Shown here piece by piece: positions 5,803 to 12,526 of a stretch of 22,422 nucleotides of DNA. The translations under genes and the position numbers were made by a program. The DNA comes from JAOAJF01 sp046295675 (lineage in GTDB: Archaea > Micrarchaeota > Micrarchaeia > Anstonellales > Anstonellaceae): the NCBI GenBank assembly GCA_046295675.1, contig JBKBMW010000007.1:1-22422 (forward strand), in the 5' to 3' direction. Positions within the stretch are counted from its first letter, which is position 1. Each line of letters begins with the position of its first letter. The notes under the pieces were generated by a model, which worked only from the letters and a program-made list of their open reading frames with translations, was not told the origin of the DNA and searched no databases.

Positions 5803-7500
5803 CTATGTTTTTTTTGGCTTAAAATTAAAAGTTATTTCTTGAGATGGGTCATAAAACAATTTTCTTGAGAAAGTATAAAACTCTTCTTTTGAAGAAGGAA
5901 GAGAATCCTCTAAAACAAGCTTATAGCCTGTTTTTAGATCAAATAGATAAGCAGAAAGAGGTGGTAGCTTTATCTTTGATTTGTTTTTTGCTCTAAAAGC
6001 TTCTGAGAGCTTTAAAAGGTTCTCCCTAGCATTTTCTTCATTTAACAGAAAATCAAAATTTTCTTTGCTTAAAGTTAAAGAAAAAGAATCTAAAGCTTCT
6101 TCTAATTTTTTTGCTGCTGGGAAAACAAAAAAACCATTGGATGAGATATAAGCTTTTTCTCTAAATAAAGCATGACGAACTGTTTTTCTAATATCATTAG
6201 TTGAACCTGAAATCAAGGAAATTATCAAACTTTTTGTTTGCTGAGAAAGAAATTTATTATCTTTTTCTAACTCATAAATGGCTGCTAATGTCTCATCTCT
6301 TCCAAATAAAACACCTACTTCGCCATTTAGGATTTTTTTATAGGAGGCTTGTAAAATCTTTCTTAAAATAGGATTTTTATCCTTAAAGATAGCTTTTAGC
6401 TCCTTATTTGACTTATGAATTTCATACAATGTTTTTATATAACCACAAAAATTATGACTGGAGGAGATAACATAATCAAAGGAATTTTTTGTCAAAGCCT
6501 TAATTTGTTCTTTGTTTAATACAGAACCAATTTCTTTTACTAAACCAAATGGAACAAGATTATGCCTTACTCTTGCATCTACACAACCTATTTGGCAAGT
6601 TTTGATATATTTGAACAATTGTGGATAAAGATAGTTTTTTTCGTTTTCTTCTAAAACTTTTATAATCTCTTCAAAACTACTTAAGGATTTTAAATAAACT
6701 TTTAATTCTATATCTGGCTTGCAGTTATTTATAGTATAGAGTTTATTTTCATCTTTTATGTAAATTGCTTTTATTATTGGAATTTTAAAAAACTCTTCTT
6801 TTCCTTCAGCATTAAGCACTACATGCTTATATGCATCTAAATCAGCATAATGTTTTGCAGCTTGCACATCTTCAACATATTTTCTTGCTCGTGCAAAAAC
6901 AATGCCAGCAGGATTGTTGCATTTGTGAGTTGTTTGGCGTATACTAGAAACCAGGTTGCATTTTTCACAAGATTGTGACACTTGTGCTAAATTATCCCCT
7001 ACTCCTAAAAAAAGAATTGCTTTTGGAAGATGGTTGTGAGTAATCATATAAGAGAAAGGTACAAAATCATTTATGTATGCCAAATCACTTAGAGAACGAA
7101 TATTAAATGAAACACCAAAATTCCCATATAATACTTGGTTTTCTGTTTTGCCATTTCCAAAGAGATAAGACGGATTTAACAAAGGAGAAGAAGCCACAAA
7201 AAGCTCAGCTTCCTGCCCAGCACTGCAATCCTTCCAGAGTTTTTGTTGATAATTCTCCAAATAAAGAGTAAAAAAAAGCGAAGCAACATTTGAGTTTATT
7301 TTATTATTTTTAGCTTCTTTAATTGCTTCATAATACATTTTAGGTATATTCTGAATTTTTAATTCCAGGCCACTTTCCAAAAATTTTGAATTAAAAATTT
7401 TTTTAAGTTGCTCCTGGGCTTGTAAAATTTTTTTCTCAGAATTCAAATACTTTAAAGCTGCTTTTTTTGTTAATTCCATTCCATCTAAAAATTTTTCCAT
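5803..7500 (-). CDS. Large protein with a divergent beta-carbonic-anhydrase-like core and zinc knuckle
   Basis: I know no named family for this 565-aa protein. The middle contains CVDAR (C306, D308, R310) followed 39 residues later by H349-N-F-C352-G, inside strand-like DYVISSSHNFCGYI. This matches the zinc ligands and Asp-Arg dyad of beta-CAs (CSDSR...HQSCG in the neighbour). The IRNAGN loop is not recognisable and Cys-to-His spacing is 43 instead of 54 residues. A late segment AYLFDLKTGYKLVL (517-530) resembles the last beta-CA strand. The N-terminal half is unrelated and holds a possible zinc knuckle C178-x2-C181...H192-x-C194. No signal peptide or TM segment is seen. A strong AGGAGGT (about 7509-7516) precedes the ATG. 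It is probably the first gene of a unit with the carbonic anhydrase. It may be a catalytic or scaffolding CA relative, or a zinc protein with another activity. Confidence 0.7.
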   Translation of the reverse strand: MEKFLDGMELTKKAALKYLNSEKKILQAQEQLKKIFNSKFLESGLELKIQNIPKMYYEAIKEAKNNKINSNVASLFFTLYLENYQQKLWKDCSAGQEAELFVASSPLLNPSYLFGNGKTENQVLYGNFGVSFNIRSLSDLAYINDFVPFSYMITHNHLPKAILFLGVGDNLAQVSQSCEKCNLVSSIRQTTHKCNNPAGIVFARARKYVEDVQAAKHYADLDAYKHVVLNAEGKEEFFKIPIIKAIYIKDENKLYTINNCKPDIELKVYLKSLSSFEEIIKVLEENEKNYLYPQLFKYIKTCQIGCVDARVRHNLVPFGLVKEIGSVLNKEQIKALTKNSFDYVISSSHNFCGYIKTLYEIHKSNKELKAIFKDKNPILRKILQASYKKILNGEVGVLFGRDETLAAIYELEKDNKFLSQQTKSLIISLISGSTNDIRKTVRHALFREKAYISSNGFFVFPAAKKLEEALDSFSLTLSKENFDFLLNEENARENLLKLSEAFRAKNKSKIKLPPLSAYLFDLKTGYKLVLEDSLPSSKEEFYTFSRKLFYDPSQEITFNFKPKKT

Positions 7501-7668
7501 TTTCTCTTACCTCCTCTAAACTATAAGCTCAACAGATAACTTATAAAATAATAAAAAAACATGAATATAAATATTTCTACACCATTATTTTTTTGTTATA
7601 GGGTAATTTTAAAATCATAAAATAAGATTTTATTTTTAAATTTGAAACTTTAAGTAGTTTAATATTCT
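7501..7668 (-). promoter_or_regulatory. Promoter and ribosome-binding site of the CA-like gene
   Basis: Upstream of ATG 7500 the minus strand has GAGGAGGTAAG (7507-7517), a near-perfect match to the archaeal anti-Shine-Dalgarno. TATA-like TTTTATAAG (about 7541-7549) and TTTATATTC (about 7562-7572) lie further up. The rest is AT-rich with short palindromic AAAATCATAAAATAAGATTTT, which may be the 3' region of the Lon-like gene. No other gene is seen. Confidence 0.45.
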
Positions 7669-9447
7669 TTATTTATTCATTTTATATTGTTGGTCTGACT
7701 TTCCTAAAAACTCTCCAACTAAAAGAAAAAGGCAAAAGACCAAAATTAATGAAACAAAAAAATCATTTTCAGACAATACATTGTTTTTGTTTATAACAGT
7801 TATATTGTTAAGGGGTTGGCTTTCTTTTTGATTGTATGTTTGAATTTTAAACTCGGAAGCTTTTGATAAAAACTGCTCCTCACTATCTGCTAAAAGCAAA
7901 ACAGAATAAATAGTTAGATATTGCTGAGTAGAATTTGAAGAACTTTGAAGAAGATATTTTCCCTGTCCTTGGTAAAGATTGGCCCAAAGGGTAGAGAAAT
8001 TTTTAGATGCTAATTTATTTATATTTTCTATAACATCCTTTTCTTCTAGATTGAGTTTGTCTGCTTCAAATTTAATCAAAGCAGCAGCATAGGCAGTATC
8101 AAAAAAAGCCCCAGCTACTTTTTTTTCTTCTATTAAATTTTTTGCATAAAGAAGATGAGACCTTGCCTCTGATAAACTATAAGAAGAACTATTTTGTACA
8201 ATTAAATCCAAATTTTCTATTGCTGATTGAATATAATTATTTAAATAATTCAAATTAAGTTTTGTTTGCTTTGAGGTATATTTTGCTTTTTCTAAAAGAT
8301 AAAGAGAGGATGAACACCAAGATTGAGCACTATACACTTCCCTTAAAATTAAATACTTCTCTTCTAAGGAAGAGGGAGTGATATTTTTTAATTGCATAAG
8401 TTTATTTTTTGCCCACATATAACGAGCCTGGGCACCTGCCAATAATTCAAAATTTTCTTCGTATATCTCAGTATTGTCTTGAGAAGCAGAATCTAAACAA
8501 TTTTTTAAAAGTTCAAATTCTTGTTCTATATTTGGAGAGGAAGAAAGCTGCTCAAGAAGTTTTGCATCCATTAAGTCCAAAAAAGCATTGTTTGCTGCAG
8601 TGTAATAATAACCCTTAGCAATAAGGAGTTTGTTTATTTGGGTTTTGTTTTTAAAATAATTTAGATACTTTTCAAGATTTTTATTGCCTGTGTTTGAAAA
8701 AGAGATTTGCTCAAGCTGGTGATTCATTTTATTTGCTAAATCTAAAAAAAGTTTTTCTTTTTCTGTTGTTTTCTTTGTCTCCAAATTTTGAGGAGGTAGT
8801 AAAATCTTTGCAATAGAATCTGACTTATTTATAGTCTGATTTAAAAATAGAGCTCCATAAGCCTCAGAAAAATTATCCACTTCGATTATTGAGATATTGG
8901 ATAGGTTGCCAAAAAAATTTGAAATAAGGAGTTTTTCATAAAATTGCAATCGTGGAGTTATAAATAAGCTTCTATTATTTTTAAAAGCAGCTTGTAGTTT
9001 ATCCAAAATCCCGCCTACTGGACCAACAACTCCATTTTCAAAAATCTCTCCAGTTATTATCGCATTTTGTGGATAAGAATGATTTTCTAATCCAGCAACA
9101 GTAGCTAAGGCTATTGCCAAGCTTGCAGATGGCCCATCCACAAGAGAAGAATTTTCCAATCCAACAAAATCAATCACTACATCGCAATCATTAGAATTTT
9201 TAGAAGATATAAAAAAAGCATATTTGACTGCTTTTTTTATAGATTGTTGAGTGGATAACCCGACAACAGGCTCAATAGAAGTATATATTTTTCCTTCCCC
9301 TTCTAAAAGAGAAAGTTTTATTTTTACAATTTGACTTTGCTCTGGTTTTACAACTGCAGGGACATAAAATTCTACCTGATTAGGAATACAAGAACCAAAA
9401 CTCATTCCAACCAAAAACAAAACAATAAATAAGCTAAAGAAATTCAT
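7669..9447 (-). CDS. Exported, membrane-anchored Lon-like serine protease (S16 fold)
   Basis: The 592-aa protein starts with a signal peptide (hydrophobic 3-18, ending FGSC). The first third is a Lon-type proteolytic domain: catalytic Ser in VDGPSASL (S107) and Lys in GPVGGILDKL (K150), preceded by the expected GEIFENGVVGP strand. There is no AAA+ ATPase domain. It resembles the archaeal ATPase-free Lon-like group (COG1750-type). About 400 residues of mostly helical, Asn/Ser/Leu-rich sequence follow (TPR-like or coiled-coil arrangement possible), with many N-x-S/T sequons fitting an extracellular location. A C-terminal TM helix (about 564-582) with a KSD...K tail anchors it. It likely processes or degrades envelope proteins. 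A TATA-like element about 25 bp upstream suggests a leaderless mRNA divergent from the GTPase gene. Confidence 0.85.
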   Translation of the reverse strand: MNFFSLFIVLFLVGMSFGSCIPNQVEFYVPAVVKPEQSQIVKIKLSLLEGEGKIYTSIEPVVGLSTQQSIKKAVKYAFFISSKNSNDCDVVIDFVGLENSSLVDGPSASLAIALATVAGLENHSYPQNAIITGEIFENGVVGPVGGILDKLQAAFKNNRSLFITPRLQFYEKLLISNFFGNLSNISIIEVDNFSEAYGALFLNQTINKSDSIAKILLPPQNLETKKTTEKEKLFLDLANKMNHQLEQISFSNTGNKNLEKYLNYFKNKTQINKLLIAKGYYYTAANNAFLDLMDAKLLEQLSSSPNIEQEFELLKNCLDSASQDNTEIYEENFELLAGAQARYMWAKNKLMQLKNITPSSLEEKYLILREVYSAQSWCSSSLYLLEKAKYTSKQTKLNLNYLNNYIQSAIENLDLIVQNSSSYSLSEARSHLLYAKNLIEEKKVAGAFFDTAYAAALIKFEADKLNLEEKDVIENINKLASKNFSTLWANLYQGQGKYLLQSSSNSTQQYLTIYSVLLLADSEEQFLSKASEFKIQTYNQKESQPLNNITVINKNNVLSENDFFVSLILVFCLFLLVGEFLGKSDQQYKMNK

Positions 9448-9543
9448 AAATAGTTATAAGAATAAAACTATTAAAAAGCTTATCAGAAGGTTTAGGATAT
9501 CATTACATTAAGATTTATAAAAGTAAATTAACAAAATAAAAAT
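9448..9543. promoter_or_regulatory. Divergent promoters of Lon-like protease and GTPase genes
   Basis: On the plus strand TTTATAAAAG (about 9514-9522) is 25-30 bp before ATG 9544. On the minus strand CTTTTTAATAG (about 9466-9476) is a similar distance before ATG 9447. Neither start has a Shine-Dalgarno, so both mRNAs are probably leaderless. Confidence 0.5.
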
Positions 9544-10164
9544 ATGCTCAAAGCAATTATTAACTTTTTAAGAAAAATATTTTTTAAGAAAAATAAAATA
9601 AAAATTGGTTTTTTTGGAAGCACAAATGTTGGAAAAACCACTCTTGCAAATAGGATTTCAATGGATTTAACTGGCCAACCAGTGGGGAATGTTTCACCTA
9701 TTCCTCATGAAACTCGTACAGTACAGATAAAAAATAGCGTGGAATTAAAATCTGGTTCTTATAGCTTAGTTATGAATATAATGGATATGCCTGGAATTGC
9801 GATAAAGGTAGATTATAGAGATTTTATGGAATATGGACTTTCAAAAAAAGAAGCTCAGCAAAGAGCAAAGGAAGCCACAAAAGGAATAATTGAAGCAATA
9901 AAAATGCTGGATGAAATTGATGCTGCCTTGATTGTAATGGATTCAACAGAAGAACCATACAACCAAGTAAATGTTACCTTGATTGGGAATCTGGAAGCAA
10001 AAAAAATTCCATTTATTTTAGTAGCAAATAAGATTGATTTGCCAGATGCAAACCCACAAAAAATAAAAGAAACATTTCCAAATTATCCAGTGGTGGAAGT
10101 TTCTGCTGCTACTGGAGAAAACATTGAAATGCTCTATGATGAGCTTGGAATGCAGTTTTTATAA
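9544..10164 (+). CDS. arvA: ArvA/OapA-type small GTPase (archaeal vesiculation GTPase)
   Basis: The 206-aa protein has all Ras-like G motifs: G1 GSTNVGKT (25-32), G3 DMPG (81-84), G4 NKID (162-165), G5 SAA (187-189). The segments KTTLANRIS, PIPHETR, KVDYRDF, RAKEATKGIIEAI and VMDSTEEPYNQVN match the haloarchaeal OapA/ArvA family as I recall it; ArvA is needed for extracellular vesicle formation in Haloferax. The first 18 residues (MLKAIINFLRKIFFKKNK) form a basic amphipathic helix likely to bind membrane. It lies among envelope genes (exported protease, exported coiled-coil protein, S-layer protein). A candidate OapC/ArvC partner is at 2844-3335; no OapB/ArvB-like gene is in the window. TATA spacing suggests a leaderless mRNA. 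Confidence 0.82.
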   Translation: MLKAIINFLRKIFFKKNKIKIGFFGSTNVGKTTLANRISMDLTGQPVGNVSPIPHETRTVQIKNSVELKSGSYSLVMNIMDMPGIAIKVDYRDFMEYGLSKKEAQQRAKEATKGIIEAIKMLDEIDAALIVMDSTEEPYNQVNVTLIGNLEAKKIPFILVANKIDLPDANPQKIKETFPNYPVVEVSAATGENIEMLYDELGMQFL

Positions 10165-10196
10165 ATTCGCCTTAAAATAAACTAAATTTGATTATT

Positions 10197-12257
10197 TCAA
10201 GTTTTAGAAGGAATTAGAGCATTTGCTAAAAGACAACTATCAAAATCTTTTTTAGAGCCATAATAGGTTGCCTTTTTTTCATATACTAGACTAAATTCTA
10301 ATTTTTCGCCAGAGGAGTATTTAAGCTCAAGAACAGGTTGGCCAATCAACAAAGTCTGACATTCCAAAAGATCTACATTTTTTCCATTTATCTGACAATT
10401 AGATGTTGTGGTCTCCACTAAATATACCTCTTTTTTAAAATTCTTTTTAACTGTTTCGGCAATGGATTTGGAACAAGAGCGAACTGAGGCCAAGTTTTCT
10501 GAAGAGAATTTAGAAGTGTCTGAAAGAAGGATATAAAACTGTGGATTTTGTTCTATTACTGCTATAAACTCAGGCAGTTTGGCAGTTTTTTGACTTGAAC
10601 TCATTGTAAAGTAAAATGCAACCGAGCCCACTAAAATTAAAAATAAGAAGAGCAAAAATGCCACTATCCAGATAGTAGCGATATTCTTTTTCTTAAAAAG
10701 TGGTTTAAATTTGATTACAATTCCAAAAAATATTATAGAGAAAGTAGATAAGATTGCCACATCAATTAAAATCAAAAATAAAGGCGGAATAAATGGAGCA
10801 AATTCCTTCTTTTGTGATGGACTTAAAATTGCAAGAGAATCTGTAAAAGAGAATAATAAGTTGATTGTGGAATGGCCAAATGATTCTGAGGCTAAATTTG
10901 GTAGAGAGGGAGTTGCTTGGGAAGATAAAACTTTATCAATCTCACTATTAAGGGAAAGATAATTATCTTTTGCTTTTAGATAACTCTCTGAAGTCATTGG
11001 AGGGGAAAATAATTTATCCACTGATTTTTTCTTTTCTTCTAATTTTAGATATGCAGCCTTATCTTGGTCAGTATTTGAAAGGGAGTATTTAAGATAAATC
11101 ATTTTAGAATCCACTTCTTGCTTTATTTTAGCAGTGTTTAGATAAACCTGACTGGATTTATTGATTGCTGATTTTAGTTTTGGGGCTAATGTTTCGATTA
11201 GATTTAACTCATCTTCTAATAAAGCTGTTTGATGGGAGGAAAATTTATTTTCTATACTTTTCCAGGTAGAAGAAAATTTTTTGTAGGTATCTACAAATTC
11301 TGTGTCTAAAAATAAAGAAGAATAATTTTGTGCTTCTTCAAAAAGAGAGAGGTATTTTGTTTTTATTCCTTCCCATTTTGGAGCTAAAAGCTCAAGCTTT
11401 CCTTTTGCCTCTAAATAAGCCAATCGCTCATCGGTGTTTGCTTTTAAAATTTTAATAGATGCATCTACTTCTTTCACTGGTTCAAGTTTTGAAATATAAG
11501 AATTTATAATTTCTTTTGCTTCGTTCAAAGAAGAATAATCAAATTGTGGATTATAACAAACTCCAACATCCCCCCCATTAACCATCAATCGTGATTTATT
11601 AATATTCTTGCTGGCCTGTTCAATTGCTAGTAATGATTTTAATATTGAGGAATATTTATCAGCTGCATTTTCTAGCGAAAGGGAGGAGGTTGCATCCGAG
11701 ATTGATTTAAGCTCAGAATTTAGAATTAGAATCTGAGAATAATAATCATAAATCATAGGGCCTAAAGCATATGGATCGCATGTTCCCTGTCCTCCACCAG
11801 TAGCAAACAAAGCACAAACAACAGAAGCTGTGGTAAGGCAGGTTTGTTGACTGGAACATGGATAAGAGGTTAAGGCTAAGGATTGAAGACAATAACTCTC
11901 AGTTCCATAAGAAGAGCGAATTGTAGAGACCTCGGATAATGGAAGATCCCTGCTTTTATTAAATGCTTTTATTTTGCTTTCAAATTTTTCTTTATCTTGG
12001 CCGCTTAACAACACTAAAGAGCTATAATACGCCTCAAGCACCTCTTTCATTTTATTTGAATCGTTTATAATTTGAGAGTTTTTAAAAGCAAGTAAAATTG
12101 GAATATTTTTAACATAATAAAGCTTATAGGTTTCATCTGATATAGAAAACTCTTTAACTGTTAAATCCTGCTCTTCGTTTTTATACAAATAATCAGAAAT
12201 GTTGAATGCATAAGTTAGGGTCGCCAAAACAAAAAATGCCAAAAAAAATTTTTTCAT
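10197..12257 (-). CDS. Exported two-TM protein with long helical ectodomain, unknown function
   Basis: The 686-aa product (numbered from ATG 12257) has a signal peptide (KKFFLAFFVLATLTYA), a largely helical, Ser/Lys/Glu-rich ectodomain of about 470 residues, TM1 (about 492-515), a short basic loop KFKPLFKKK, TM2 (about 526-551) and a C-terminal domain of about 130 residues. The positive loop puts both large domains outside. Cysteines are even in number on each side (six, mostly 123-160 plus one in CYNP; four C-terminal), consistent with disulfides. No family recognised. The frame extends two codons to a TTG at 12263, but the ATG fits better: TATA-like AATATTTAAATATA (12277-12290) is centred 27 bp upstream and there is no Shine-Dalgarno. 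It is convergent with the GTPase gene (32-nt gap). Confidence 0.8.
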   Translation of the reverse strand: MKKFFLAFFVLATLTYAFNISDYLYKNEEQDLTVKEFSISDETYKLYYVKNIPILLAFKNSQIINDSNKMKEVLEAYYSSLVLLSGQDKEKFESKIKAFNKSRDLPLSEVSTIRSSYGTESYCLQSLALTSYPCSSQQTCLTTASVVCALFATGGGQGTCDPYALGPMIYDYYSQILILNSELKSISDATSSLSLENAADKYSSILKSLLAIEQASKNINKSRLMVNGGDVGVCYNPQFDYSSLNEAKEIINSYISKLEPVKEVDASIKILKANTDERLAYLEAKGKLELLAPKWEGIKTKYLSLFEEAQNYSSLFLDTEFVDTYKKFSSTWKSIENKFSSHQTALLEDELNLIETLAPKLKSAINKSSQVYLNTAKIKQEVDSKMIYLKYSLSNTDQDKAAYLKLEEKKKSVDKLFSPPMTSESYLKAKDNYLSLNSEIDKVLSSQATPSLPNLASESFGHSTINLLFSFTDSLAILSPSQKKEFAPFIPPLFLILIDVAILSTFSIIFFGIVIKFKPLFKKKNIATIWIVAFLLFLFLILVGSVAFYFTMSSSQKTAKLPEFIAVIEQNPQFYILLSDTSKFSSENLASVRSCSKSIAETVKKNFKKEVYLVETTTSNCQINGKNVDLLECQTLLIGQPVLELKYSSGEKLEFSLVYEKKATYYGSKKDFDSCLLANALIPSKT

Positions 12258-12276
12258 ATCCAAAATTATAATAGAG

Positions 12277-12290
12277 AATATTTAAATATA
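12277..12290 (-). promoter_or_regulatory. TATA box of the exported two-TM protein gene
   Basis: The palindromic AATATTTAAATATA is centred about 27 bp before ATG 12257 with no Shine-Dalgarno between, the geometry of a leaderless archaeal promoter. Confidence 0.5.
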
Positions 12291-12429
12291 TTTGCTTCTG
12301 AAGATGACAGAAAATAAAGCTCTAAATTAACTTTCTAAATTTTAAAAATATGTCAAAATTGCAATACTCCAATCATAATTGTAATTTGAAAAGGTAAAAG
12401 GCCATTTTTAGTATTTGTCTGGATCCAAA

Positions 12430-12510
12430 TTGCCCAACAAAAAAAGACTAAAAACAAAAAAAAAGCACAAAAATAAAAAAAGAAAAAAAGAAAAAAAGAA
12501 AAAAAATTTG
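12430..12510 (-). terminator. Multi-tract oligo-T terminator of the S-layer gene
   Basis: Beginning 17 nt after the S-layer stop codon the transcript strand has a series of T runs of 7-9 separated by single C or A/G bases, continuing for about 75 nt. Archaeal RNA polymerase terminates at such oligo-T stretches without a hairpin, and repeated tracts fit a very highly transcribed gene. The remaining bases to 12276 are AT-rich with no gene seen. Confidence 0.75.
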
Positions 12511-12526
12511 GTTGGTCTCAAACTCT

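Noticed and set aside
10711..10962. Plus-strand open frame inside the exported two-TM protein gene
   Set aside because: It is antisense to the TM segments, with no ribosome-binding site or recognisable product.
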